Below are positions 17,274 to 27,400 of a stretch of 64,000 bases of DNA, piece after piece. The stretch is taken from NCBI GenBank assembly GCA_014802325.1, contig JAAVCK010000019.1:1-64000 (forward strand), read 5' to 3'. Below the pieces are notes generated by a model, which did not search any database, was not told where the DNA came from, and worked only from the letters and a program-made list of their open reading frames with translations. The stretch comes from Bacteroides sp. GTDB lineage: Bacteria; Bacteroidota; Bacteroidia; Bacteroidales; Muribaculaceae. Within the stretch, counting starts at the first letter, position 1; each line of letters starts with the position of its first letter. The position numbers and the translations under genes are program-made.

Positions 17274-19382
17274 ATGACTATCAAACATCTGTCAATCTGC
17301 TTAGCAGCTCTCGGAGGAGCAATGACCTTTACAGGATGCGACAAAGAGACCAAAATTGACCGCGAAGCTCTCGTAGCGCGCAACAATCCTCACGTCACCG
17401 CAATCGACACCCTTTCGTCGCTCACCGTAGGCAATGGCGAATTTGCATTTACGGTAGATGTCACCGGATTACAGACATTCCCCGAAATGTATCGCAATGG
17501 TGTGCCTCTGGGTACTCAAGCGCAGTGGGGATGGCACAGTTTCCCAAATCCCGAACATCTCACCCACGATGAAACCCTCAAAGACTACGACTTCGGCCGT
17601 GGCCGTCAGGAGCCTTACTCGGTGCAGTTCAACGAGCCGGGTCGTCAGCACGATGCCGCCAACTGGTTTCGCGTAAATCCTCACCGTCTACACCTCGGCG
17701 CCATCGGATTTGCCGATCTCAAGCCCGATCAGATTTCTGATGTAGACCAGACACTCGACATGTGGAACGGCGAGATCGTGTCGCACTTTGCCGTTGACGG
17801 TACTCCCGTAGAAGTGCAGACCTACTGCCATCCGTCGAAAGACATGGTGGCCGCTACCATCACTTCAGAGAAACGTCTCCCCGTAGCCATCCGCCTGCCT
17901 TATCCCACCGGCGGTCATGCCGACGATGCCTGCGACTGGACTAAAGACGATCTTCACATTACTGAAATAATAAAGAATGAAGCCGGAAGCGCTGTGATCC
18001 GTCACACACTCGACTCCACCGTATATTATATAAATCTCACTTGGGAAAATGCCTCTGCCCCCGAAATGACCGGCCGCAATTCGCTCATTCTCACTCCTGA
18101 GAGCGACAAGTGGAGCTTTACCGCACAGTTCCTTCCTAACGAATCGGATGAGGCCAACCCCACTGCCAAAGCCACCGCTGAGGCCGCCTCTGACTACTGG
18201 CAGGCATTTTGGAAAAACGGCGGTGTAGTCGATTTCAGCCACTGCACCGATCCGCGTGCCAAAGAGCTTGAGCGCCGCGTAGTCCTCTCGCAGTATCTCC
18301 TCGCAACCCAATGTGCCGGCTCGACCCCTCCGCAGGAGACCGGTCTGACATACAACTCATGGTTTGGCAAGTTTCACCTCGAAATGATATGGTGGCATCA
18401 GGCTCAGTTTGCCCTCTATGGCCACGAAGATCTGCTTGCCCGCACCCTGCCCTGGTATGGTCAGGTTCAGGATGTGGCTAAGGAAATAGCTTCACGTCAG
18501 GGATTTCAGGGACTCCGCTGGATGAAGATGACTGATCCATCAGGCACCGAAGCACCCTCTAAAGTAGGCTCATTCCTCATATGGCAACAGCCTCACCTGA
18601 TATATCTCGCCGAACTCCTCTACCGTGCCAATCCTTCGGATGAAGTGCTTGACCTGTATTACGATCTCGTGCAGCAGACAGCTGAATTCATGGCCTCGTT
18701 TGCCGAATATGACGGCATGGAGACTCGCTACATACTTCGCGGCGCAATCCCCGCACAGGAAACTCTCCGCGCTTCGGAAACCGTCAATCCTCCTTTCGAG
18801 CTGTCATACTGGCACTTCGCGCTCTCTACCGCCCAGAAGTGGCGCGAGCGTAAAGGCGAGGGTCGCAATCTTGACTGGGACGAAATCATCGACAAACTTT
18901 CGCCTCTCGCTGCCAAGGACGGACTCTATCTGGCTGCCGAAACCGCTCCCGAGACCTATGAAGACATCCGCTTTACGTCTGACCACATGGCAGTGCTCGC
19001 TGCTTTAGGTGTGCTTCCCAAGTCGCCGCTCGTACGTACTGATCTTATGGAAAATACTTTTGACTGGATCTACGAAAACTGGAACTGGGGCAAGACCTGG
19101 GGATGGGACTATCCTACCACAGCTATGAATGCCGTGCGCCTCGGCCAGCCCGAAAAGGCTATCGACGCTCTGCTCATGGAAAAGCGCACCAACACCTATC
19201 TGCCCAACGGCCACAACTATCAGGACAAACGTCTGCGTTGCTATCTCCCCGGTAACGGTGGTCTGCTCACAGCCGTGGCACTTATGACTGCCGGTTGGGA
19301 TGGATGTGAAGTTGAGAATCCGGGCTTCCCCAAGGACGGCACGTGGGATGTAAGATGGGAAGGTATCAAGCCACTGCCTTGA
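17274..19382 (+). CDS. Secreted lipoprotein, six-hairpin glycosidase-like protein
   Basis: Lipobox (GAMTFTGC); LTVGNGEFAFTVDVTGLQTFPEMY; (alpha/alpha)6-type features (SWFGKFHLEMIWWHQAQFALYGH, NWNWGKTWGWDYPTTAMNAVRLG). Confidence 0.7.
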   Translation: MTIKHLSICLAALGGAMTFTGCDKETKIDREALVARNNPHVTAIDTLSSLTVGNGEFAFTVDVTGLQTFPEMYRNGVPLGTQAQWGWHSFPNPEHLTHDETLKDYDFGRGRQEPYSVQFNEPGRQHDAANWFRVNPHRLHLGAIGFADLKPDQISDVDQTLDMWNGEIVSHFAVDGTPVEVQTYCHPSKDMVAATITSEKRLPVAIRLPYPTGGHADDACDWTKDDLHITEIIKNEAGSAVIRHTLDSTVYYINLTWENASAPEMTGRNSLILTPESDKWSFTAQFLPNESDEANPTAKATAEAASDYWQAFWKNGGVVDFSHCTDPRAKELERRVVLSQYLLATQCAGSTPPQETGLTYNSWFGKFHLEMIWWHQAQFALYGHEDLLARTLPWYGQVQDVAKEIASRQGFQGLRWMKMTDPSGTEAPSKVGSFLIWQQPHLIYLAELLYRANPSDEVLDLYYDLVQQTAEFMASFAEYDGMETRYILRGAIPAQETLRASETVNPPFELSYWHFALSTAQKWRERKGEGRNLDWDEIIDKLSPLAAKDGLYLAAETAPETYEDIRFTSDHMAVLAALGVLPKSPLVRTDLMENTFDWIYENWNWGKTWGWDYPTTAMNAVRLGQPEKAIDALLMEKRTNTYLPNGHNYQDKRLRCYLPGNGGLLTAVALMTAGWDGCEVENPGFPKDGTWDVRWEGIKPLP

Positions 19383-19443
19383 TGCTATCTCTCTGTATCA
19401 CCCGCCCATAATCTTCAACTCTATGATAATCATCTGATTATAT

Positions 19444-22400
19444 ATGAAATACTTAATAACTATGATTCTCGGCGCGGCAATCTCAATGGGTTGCGGCGCC
19501 GAGTCGCGTGTTTCCACGACTCTTCACTACGTGCCCGATGGTAATTCTGCCGTCAGCACCGACGGAGTCACGAAGTTCAACCGCGGTCTTTATGGCGCCC
19601 ACTCCGGATTTCGCGTTGACTGCAGCGACATGCCGGAGTTTGGTATCTACATGCCACGTATGGGTGGCAATCTCCGCTTCACACTTCCGAAAGGAACTTG
19701 CACTGCCACCTACACTCCCGGTAAGATGGATTACGAGCAGGGTGGTGTGACGATCGAAGTGCAGGTGCTTCGCAGCTCTGACTGCGCTATGTGGAAACTC
19801 ACCAACCACACCCGCTCCACTGTCACCATCCCCGTAAGATTCGGTGGTGTGGCCGACAAGAAATTTTCGCGCGAAGGTGATCTCGGTGTCGACGCTGCCG
19901 ACTGCTTCGAACTTAAGCCCCAATACTGCACAGGCAATATCTATAAAGTCAATGGTCAGATCGTGAGCGTGGAATATGGCAAGAACGACAGAAAGGAGAT
20001 ACACCTTGTCGTCCCGGCCAAAAATTATACCATCACATCGATGCCTTCCTATGAAGGCGACATAGTGTTGAAATCAGGTAAATCGTGTATTGTGGCTTAT
20101 TTCCCCGCAGGGGCGGAAGTAGTCGCCGAAAAGAAACTCGACCAAATGTTCAGCCGTGCCGAGCAGGAGCGTGTGGCCCTCGCTTCCTCTATCACTATTA
20201 CCACCCCCGATGAGTGGATCAATCCAATTGGCGGCGCACTCGGAGTAGCGGCCGACGGTATATGGAGCGGCGAGGCATGGCTTCACGGCTCGATAGGCTG
20301 GCGCACACCTCATTTGGGTTGGCGCGGAGCTTATGCCGGCGATGCCCTCGGCTGGTCTGACCGTGCTCTCACCCACTTCAAGACCTACGCAAAAAATCAG
20401 ATTACCGATATTCCTCCCGTCATACCTCACCCGACGCAGGATTCTACTCTTAATCTCGCTCGCGCTGAAAAGAAATGGGGTACGCAGTTCTACAGTAACG
20501 GATATATATGCCGTCGACCCGGAAAAAAAGACGAGATGTCGCACTACGACATGAACATGGTGTATATCGACGCCATGCTTCGCCACTTCCGCCACACCGG
20601 CGACACCGCTGCCATGCGCGAACTATTCCCCGTTATCAAGCTTCATCTCGACTGGGAGAAACGAAATTTTGATCCTGACGGCGACCATCTTTATGATGCA
20701 TACTGCTGCATCTGGGCAAGCGACGCTCTATATTACAGCGCCGGGGCCGTAACTCATTCGTCGGCCTATAATAAATTCGCCAACACTCTTGCTGCGCAAG
20801 TGGCCGAAGCAATAGGCGAAAATCCTGAGCCATACCGTCGGGAGGCTGAAGCCATCGGTAAAGCTATCGATAGTGTGCTGTGGGTTGACAGTGAGGGGCA
20901 TTGGGCTGAATACCGCGACGCTATGGGACTAAAGCGTCTGCATCCGTCGGCAGGTCTGTGGACCATCTATCATGCCATCGACTCCGAGGTGGCTGACAAA
21001 CTGAAAAACTATGCCGCAACCGTCTACGTCGACAGCGAGATACCCCACATTCCCGTAAATGTGGAAGGTGCTCCCGCAGGGCTTGCCGTACCGTCCACCA
21101 CAAACTGGAAACCATACTCATGGAGTATCAACAATGTAGCTATAGCCGAGATTATGCACACGGCTCTCGCCTACTGGCAGGCCGGACGTAACGACGAGGC
21201 TTTTAACCTCATGAAGAGTGTGGTGATCGACAATATGTATTCCGGAGCTTCACCGCTTAATTTCGGACAGATAAGCCAGCGCGATGCCGCACGCGGCGAA
21301 TGTTACCGCGACTTCGCCGACCCGATAGGTGTGTGGGGACGCGCCCTCACCGAAGGCCTCTACGGTATCCGCCCCGATCTCCTTGCCAAGGATCGCCACG
21401 TAGATATTGTGCCCGGATTCCCGAGCGACTGGGATAGCGCTTCAATATCGCTCCCCGCTCTGTCATATTCGTTCCGACGCGATGGCCTGAAAGATGTTTA
21501 CACGATAGAAAACCGTTATCCGCAGGGCGTAAATCTGTATCTCACCGTCAACGCTCGTAATTTGAGCAATGTCACTGTCAACGGAGACTCCGACGTGGCA
21601 TGGCAAGCAGACTCTTTATCGGTCAACGCCCCACTCATCCGTATACCTATCGGCGACGCAAGCGAGATATCGGTGACCGTAGATCACTCGGGACGTATGG
21701 CCACACTCTTTACAGGAATCGAGCGCAAGGAAGGCGACATCATTTTCCGTCAGGCTCGCTCGGGCCGACTCGTTTGGTGGGTGCCGGTTACCGCCACTCC
21801 CCTCGCCTCACACGTGGTCAACACATTTGACGCCATAAATCCCGCAAATTGTGTCACGGTGGATATCAGCTCAGTCTATAATGACTCCGTTGCCAACATT
21901 TTCAAGCACGAATATCTCTCACCCCGTCCGGCATATACCTCACTCCAGCTTCCCAAGCAGGGCATGGGCGAATGGTGTCATCCTCTGATGATTTCGGAAA
22001 TTGACGACAGCGGTCTGCGCGAAATACTTCGCGCCAATTCCGATACGATAGTCACTTCGATAGGTATCCCGTTCTTACTTAAATCTGACGGCAACAACGT
22101 AGTCTACACATCGCTGTGGGATAATTTCCCCGCAGAGGTGTCAATACCGCTCAGCGGCTCTGCCTCCAACGCCTATCTGCTCATGGCCGGCACGACGAAT
22201 CACATGCAGTCGCATATCGAAAACGGTATGATCGAAGTACGTTATACCGACGGATCTGTGACGCGCACTCCTCTCGTCAACCCCGATAATTGGGCTTCCA
22301 TCGAGCAGGATTTCTACAATGATAACTTTGCGTTTGCAGTACCTGCCGGTACTCAGCCACCCTACCGCATGCATCTTCAGAGCGGTAAAGTGTCGCGCAA

Positions 22401-22578
22401 TCTCGGCGATGAGATCGGAATACCCGCCGATGAAGTTTACGGTCGTGCTATCCCAGGAGGCGCAGCTACGCTTGTCGACGTCAAACTCGATCCCGAAAAG
22501 ACGCTTGAGTCGCTTACCCTCACCACATTATCCAACGACGTTATTATCGGCCTCATGGGCCTTACTTTACAGAAATGA
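19444..22578 (+). CDS. DUF4450 domain-containing secreted protein (putative carbohydrate-active enzyme)
   Basis: STTLHYVPDGNSAVSTDGVTKFNRGLYGAHSGFRVDCSDMPEFGIYMPRMGGNLRF N-terminal signature; large (alpha/alpha)-type catalytic-like region. Confidence 0.75.
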   Translation: MKYLITMILGAAISMGCGAESRVSTTLHYVPDGNSAVSTDGVTKFNRGLYGAHSGFRVDCSDMPEFGIYMPRMGGNLRFTLPKGTCTATYTPGKMDYEQGGVTIEVQVLRSSDCAMWKLTNHTRSTVTIPVRFGGVADKKFSREGDLGVDAADCFELKPQYCTGNIYKVNGQIVSVEYGKNDRKEIHLVVPAKNYTITSMPSYEGDIVLKSGKSCIVAYFPAGAEVVAEKKLDQMFSRAEQERVALASSITITTPDEWINPIGGALGVAADGIWSGEAWLHGSIGWRTPHLGWRGAYAGDALGWSDRALTHFKTYAKNQITDIPPVIPHPTQDSTLNLARAEKKWGTQFYSNGYICRRPGKKDEMSHYDMNMVYIDAMLRHFRHTGDTAAMRELFPVIKLHLDWEKRNFDPDGDHLYDAYCCIWASDALYYSAGAVTHSSAYNKFANTLAAQVAEAIGENPEPYRREAEAIGKAIDSVLWVDSEGHWAEYRDAMGLKRLHPSAGLWTIYHAIDSEVADKLKNYAATVYVDSEIPHIPVNVEGAPAGLAVPSTTNWKPYSWSINNVAIAEIMHTALAYWQAGRNDEAFNLMKSVVIDNMYSGASPLNFGQISQRDAARGECYRDFADPIGVWGRALTEGLYGIRPDLLAKDRHVDIVPGFPSDWDSASISLPALSYSFRRDGLKDVYTIENRYPQGVNLYLTVNARNLSNVTVNGDSDVAWQADSLSVNAPLIRIPIGDASEISVTVDHSGRMATLFTGIERKEGDIIFRQARSGRLVWWVPVTATPLASHVVNTFDAINPANCVTVDISSVYNDSVANIFKHEYLSPRPAYTSLQLPKQGMGEWCHPLMISEIDDSGLREILRANSDTIVTSIGIPFLLKSDGNNVVYTSLWDNFPAEVSIPLSGSASNAYLLMAGTTNHMQSHIENGMIEVRYTDGSVTRTPLVNPDNWASIEQDFYNDNFAFAVPAGTQPPYRMHLQSGKVSRNLGDEIGIPADEVYGRAIPGGAATLVDVKLDPEKTLESLTLTTLSNDVIIGLMGLTLQK

Positions 22579-25379
22579 AATTGAATTACATAGCAGCAGT
22601 ACTATTGACAGCCACTGCTGCCACATCCTACGGACAACTCGCCGCCCCCTCTACCGGATGGTATGAAGAAGTCACAGAAAACCGGCCGTTTGTGCGCTGG
22701 TGGTGGCTCGGAAGCGCCGTTGATCAGGACGGTCTTACTTTCAATCTTGAGGAGTTTGCCCGCAAGGGGCTCGGCGGCGTTGAGATCACGCCCATCTACG
22801 GCGTGAAGGGCAACGAAGCCAACGACATAGAATATCTCTCACCCAAATGGATGGAGATGCTTGACTATACCACCTCCGAGGCCGACCGTCTCGGGCTTCA
22901 GGTGGATATGAACAATGGCACCGGATGGCCTTTCGGAGGACCTGAAGTTACATCCGAATGGAGTGCCAGAAAACTCGTCACCGAGCGGTGGAATCTTGCC
23001 AAAGGCCAGAAGGTAACCTCGCCGATCGTACCGACCGATCCCAAGCAGGCTCCGGTAGCTACTCTCCAGAAAGTAATAGCAGTAAATGGCGACCGACGAC
23101 TTGACATCACCGCAAAGGTCAATAAGAAAGGTATGCTTGACTGGAAAGCGCCATCCGACGGATGGACGGTATATGCCATATTCTCGGGACGTACTTTCCA
23201 GAAAGTAAAGCGTGCAGCTCCGGGTGGTGAAGGCTATGTGCTCAATCACTACGACAGCATTGCCGTAAAGAAGTATCTCGACAAATTCGACGCCGCATTC
23301 GCAGGGCATGAAAAGTCCATGCCCCACTCCTTTTTCAACGACTCCTACGAAGTCTACGGCAGTGACTGGGCCGACAATATCCTCGACGTATTTGAGCGCG
23401 ACCACGGCTACCGTCTTGAAATGTACATCCCCGAATTTATCAGTGAAGAGCATACTGACCTGCGAGCACGTGTGGTACGCGATTATCGCGCCACACTCGC
23501 CGGCATGCTGAGCGACAACTTCACTGCCGTTTGGACTCGCTGGGCGCACAATCACGGAGCGAAGATCCGCAACCAGTCGCACGGCTCTCCCGCCAATATT
23601 CTTGACATATATGCAGCCGTCGACATCCCTGAATGTGAGTCGTTCGGTCAGAGCGATTTTGACATACCCGGCCTTGTGAAAAACGGCGACTCTCGTCCGA
23701 GCGACGCCGATCCGGCAGTGCTCAAATTTGCCTCCTCAGCCGCCCATCTCGCAGGCCGACCCCTCACGTCGGCCGAGACGCTGACGTGGCTCACCGAGCA
23801 TTTCCACACCTCTCTTTCGCGTTGCAAGCCCGAGATTGATCAGATGCTTGCCTCGGGTGTGAACCACGTCTACTTCCACGGAGCGCCCTACTCTCCGGCC
23901 GGAGTGGAATTTCCAGGCTGGCTTTTCTATGCGTCCATCAACATGTCGCCCACCAACTCGATTTGGGATGATGCAGCAGGACTGATGAAATACATCGCCC
24001 GCAATCAGGCTTTTCTCTCAGCAGGCAATCCTGACAATGATTTCCTTTTATATTTCCCTATCGAAGATGTATGGTACAGACAAGGAGGAAAGCCGTATCT
24101 GATGTTTGACATACACAAGATGCAGCAGCGAATGCCCGACATAAAGGATGGTATTAACCGTGTTATAAATGCCGGCTTCGACGTGGATTACGTATCCGAC
24201 GCGCTCCTCGATTCAATCACCCCCACCGAGCGAGGAACACTTCTGAGTCGCGGACTGAACGATTACAAGGCCATAATAGTGCCACCGGTCAACATCATGT
24301 CGGCGGCTACACTTCGCCGACTGCTCGATTTGGCTCATGACGGTGCCACGGTAATTTTCACAGGCAAACTCCCTGAAGACGTAGCCGGGCTCAATAATCT
24401 TGAATCGCGGAGAAAAGAGCTGGCGAGTGTCTTAGCCGAAATCCCTGCCTTTACACCCGATAGCACCCACAAATACGGTAAAGGTCATATTATCTATGCC
24501 TCTGACTACGAAGCCGGATTAAGACTCTCGGGAGCACAGCCGGAATCATTACGTCTGACTGATGGCATACACATGATCCGTCGTACCAACGAAGCCGGAG
24601 GCCACAACTATTTCATAGCCCTGCTCGGCAATGATACCATTTCAGGTCCTGTGACCCTCGCTACTCCCGGCATGTCGGCCATGATATTTGATCCGCTGAC
24701 CGGTGCAAGCGGACTTGCCGAAACAGTCTCAACCACTGACTCATCCATGACCATCAATATGCAGATGCTTCCCGGACAATCACTCCTTGTGAAGACTTTC
24801 CCCACTGCAGTGGAAGCTCCGGCATGGCAATACACGGTAGCACACGGCACACCAGTGGCTCTCGACCACGGCTGGACCCTTTCTTTCCCTGAAAGTCAGC
24901 CGGCTATCCCCGACACATTCGCCATAGACTCGGTAATCGACTGGACGCGTCTGCCCATACCTGAAGCCCGTCAGAACTTCGGCACGGGCCGCTACACCGT
25001 TTGCTTCACACTTGATAATCCTTCGGTTGCCGATGACTGGATACTTGATGCCGGCGACGTACGCGAATCGGCCCGTGTGACTGTCAACGGCCACGATGCA
25101 GGAACGATATGGTCAGTGCCCTTCACTCTCAGTATAGGCAAGTGGCTCCATGAAGGTGAAAACGAAATTATCATCGACGTGACCTCACTTCAGGCCAACA
25201 GAATTGCTCAATTTGAGCGCGACGGCGTGGAATGGCGCAAATTCAAGGACGCCAATATAGCCAGTGTGACAAATGCCCGCACATTCAGCTTTGGCGACTG
25301 GCCTGTAGTGCCCTGCGGTCTCAACGGCAATGTGACTATTATTCCCGTAAAGAAATCTGAAAAACTAACCATACAATGA
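22575..25379 (+). CDS. GH106-type alpha-L-rhamnosidase
   Basis: NRPFVRWWWLGSAVDQDGLTFNLEEFARKGLGGVEITPIYG, NNGTGWPFGGPEV, WEKxx-like C-terminal beta-sandwich; start overlaps the upstream stop (ATGA). Confidence 0.83.
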   Translation: MKLNYIAAVLLTATAATSYGQLAAPSTGWYEEVTENRPFVRWWWLGSAVDQDGLTFNLEEFARKGLGGVEITPIYGVKGNEANDIEYLSPKWMEMLDYTTSEADRLGLQVDMNNGTGWPFGGPEVTSEWSARKLVTERWNLAKGQKVTSPIVPTDPKQAPVATLQKVIAVNGDRRLDITAKVNKKGMLDWKAPSDGWTVYAIFSGRTFQKVKRAAPGGEGYVLNHYDSIAVKKYLDKFDAAFAGHEKSMPHSFFNDSYEVYGSDWADNILDVFERDHGYRLEMYIPEFISEEHTDLRARVVRDYRATLAGMLSDNFTAVWTRWAHNHGAKIRNQSHGSPANILDIYAAVDIPECESFGQSDFDIPGLVKNGDSRPSDADPAVLKFASSAAHLAGRPLTSAETLTWLTEHFHTSLSRCKPEIDQMLASGVNHVYFHGAPYSPAGVEFPGWLFYASINMSPTNSIWDDAAGLMKYIARNQAFLSAGNPDNDFLLYFPIEDVWYRQGGKPYLMFDIHKMQQRMPDIKDGINRVINAGFDVDYVSDALLDSITPTERGTLLSRGLNDYKAIIVPPVNIMSAATLRRLLDLAHDGATVIFTGKLPEDVAGLNNLESRRKELASVLAEIPAFTPDSTHKYGKGHIIYASDYEAGLRLSGAQPESLRLTDGIHMIRRTNEAGGHNYFIALLGNDTISGPVTLATPGMSAMIFDPLTGASGLAETVSTTDSSMTINMQMLPGQSLLVKTFPTAVEAPAWQYTVAHGTPVALDHGWTLSFPESQPAIPDTFAIDSVIDWTRLPIPEARQNFGTGRYTVCFTLDNPSVADDWILDAGDVRESARVTVNGHDAGTIWSVPFTLSIGKWLHEGENEIIIDVTSLQANRIAQFERDGVEWRKFKDANIASVTNARTFSFGDWPVVPCGLNGNVTIIPVKKSEKLTIQ

Positions 25380-26512
25380 AAAAATTCGCTATTATCGCCT
25401 CGGCCATTCTCATGGCTTCAACGGCAACCATCTCGTCGGCTGAAGAACTTCAGCCCCGCAAAGAGATCCTCAACACCCTCGTAAAAGTCAACGATCTCTA
25501 TCTGAAAAATCATCCCGATCCAGGTCTGGGTATCCCCTACTATTCGCGCAAGAAAGTATATGAAGGCAACATCTGGACCCGTGCGGTATATTTCGAGGGT
25601 CTTATGGCACTTCACTCCATTTACCCCGACAACCGCTATTATGACTACGCCTACGACTGGGGTGAAAAGTTCAACTGGGGTATGCGCCGCGATGATACGA
25701 CTACCCGCAACGCCGACAATTACGCCTGCGGTCAGACCTACATTGACCTCTACCGCCTTACCCCCGAGCCCAAAATGCTCACCAAGACCAAAGCAAACGC
25801 CAACATGCTCATCAACACACCCCAAGTCGACGACTGGACATGGATCGACGCCATACAGATGGGTATGCCGGTGCTTGCCAAACTGGGTAAAGAGACAGGC
25901 GACCAGCGCTATTTCGACAAAGCATGGGACATGTATGAATGGTCACGCAACACACTTGCAGGAGGTCTTTACAATCCTAAAGACGGACTGTGGTGGCGCG
26001 ATGCCGATTTTGTGCCCCCTTACAAAGAACCCAATGGCAAAAATTGCTACTGGTCACGCGGCAACGGCTGGGTTGTGGCTGCTCTGGTGAAAGTGCTCGA
26101 AGAACTCCCTGCCGACGATCCTCACCGCAAGGATTATATCAATGATCTCAAAGCTATGTGTGAAGCACTTGTGAAGTGTCAGCGCGAAGACGGCTTCTGG
26201 AATGTAAGTCTGCATGACGAATCAAATTTCGGTGGCAAGGAACTTACCGGTACAGCCCTATTTGTCTACGGTATGGCATGGGGCGTTAACAATGGTATTC
26301 TTGACCGCGCCAAATATATGCCCGTTATCACCAAAGCATGGAATGCGATGGTCAACGATGCCGTTCACCCCAACGGTTACCTCGGATATGTTCAGGGTAC
26401 AGGAAAAGAACCTAAGGACGGACAGCCCGTAGCTTACGATTCCAAGCCCGACTTTGACGACTACGGCACAGGCTGCTTCCTTCTCGCCGGATCGGAAGTA
26501 TACAAACTTTAA
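25376..26512 (+). CDS. GH105-type unsaturated rhamnogalacturonyl hydrolase
   Basis: Signal peptide; NADNYACGQTYIDLYRL, WTWIDAIQMGMPVLAKLG, YWSRGNGWVVAALVKVLEELP, GTALFVYGMAWGVNNGIL. Confidence 0.88.
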   Translation: MKKFAIIASAILMASTATISSAEELQPRKEILNTLVKVNDLYLKNHPDPGLGIPYYSRKKVYEGNIWTRAVYFEGLMALHSIYPDNRYYDYAYDWGEKFNWGMRRDDTTTRNADNYACGQTYIDLYRLTPEPKMLTKTKANANMLINTPQVDDWTWIDAIQMGMPVLAKLGKETGDQRYFDKAWDMYEWSRNTLAGGLYNPKDGLWWRDADFVPPYKEPNGKNCYWSRGNGWVVAALVKVLEELPADDPHRKDYINDLKAMCEALVKCQREDGFWNVSLHDESNFGGKELTGTALFVYGMAWGVNNGILDRAKYMPVITKAWNAMVNDAVHPNGYLGYVQGTGKEPKDGQPVAYDSKPDFDDYGTGCFLLAGSEVYKL

Positions 26513-26535
26513 TGCACATAAAGTTGTTGATATTG

Positions 26536-26570
26536 ACGGCCTCCCCACTCCACGGGGATGCCGTTTTCTT
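26536..26570 (+). terminator. Rho-independent terminator after the CAZyme operon
   Basis: ACGGCctCCCCactccacGGGGatGCCGTtttctt. Confidence 0.7.
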
Positions 26571-26608
26571 ATTATGTCACTATCGAAAATAATCATTAAT
26601 TTTGCATC

Positions 26609-27400
26609 ATGAATAAGATAGATCTGCGCAGGCAGGAAGTGAGCCGCTATATCACCCCTCTTCGCGAAGGGGGCTCTCTGCCTGCGCTGGCCGAAGCCGA
26701 CGACGGCTTTAAATATGTATTGAAATTCCGTGGTGGCGGCCACGGTGCAAAATCGCTCATCGCCGAATTTATCGGCGGTGAACTTGCACGCGCCGCCGGA
26801 CTTCGTGTGCCCGAACTCGTATTTCTTGATGTAGACGAGGATTTCGGGCGTACGGAAGGCGATGAGGAAATACAGGAACTTCTTCAGGCAAGCCGTGGAC
26901 TCAATCTCGGACTCCACTATCTATCGGGAGCACTTACCTGGGATGTAGCTGTCAATACTATTGACCCGGTTACTGCATCACAGATAGTATGGCTCGACAG
27001 CCTGATGACCAACGTGGATCGCACGGCCCGTAATACCAACATGCTGTTATGGAACGGCGATCTGTGGCTCATTGACCACGGAGCCACACTATATTTCCAT
27101 CATTCCTGGGACGGTTGGGAAAAAGCTGCGCTGAGCCCGTTTCCATATATCAAGGATCACGCGCTGCTCCCGCGGGCATCGCGTCTTAACGAGGCTGACG
27201 CCGTGATGCGCTCCCGAATCACGCCCGAAGTGATTGATGCGATAGTTGATTCAGTGCCCGAAGAGTGGCTGATACAAGCCTCGGCTGAAATCTCGCCCGA
27301 CGAACAGCGCCGTGTCTACCGCACTTTTCTGAAAACACGATTATCTAACTCTAAAATCTTCACTGACCATGCTATCGAAGCCAGAAAAGCACTTGTATGA
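26609..27400 (+). CDS. HipA-like kinase domain protein (HipA_2 type)
   Basis: YVLKFRGGGHGAKSLIAEFIGGELARAAGLRVPE, WLDSLMTNVDRTARNTNMLLWNGDLWLIDHGATLYFHH (kinase catalytic-like NxDRxxxNxN and DHG motifs). Confidence 0.8.
   Translation: MNKIDLRRQEVSRYITPLREGGSLPALAEADDGFKYVLKFRGGGHGAKSLIAEFIGGELARAAGLRVPELVFLDVDEDFGRTEGDEEIQELLQASRGLNLGLHYLSGALTWDVAVNTIDPVTASQIVWLDSLMTNVDRTARNTNMLLWNGDLWLIDHGATLYFHHSWDGWEKAALSPFPYIKDHALLPRASRLNEADAVMRSRITPEVIDAIVDSVPEEWLIQASAEISPDEQRRVYRTFLKTRLSNSKIFTDHAIEARKALV

Noticed and set aside
26609-27400. Classical HipBA toxin-antitoxin locus
   Set aside because: No HipB-type HTH gene adjacent; partner is DUF3037 and the kinase is the shorter HipA_2-like type.
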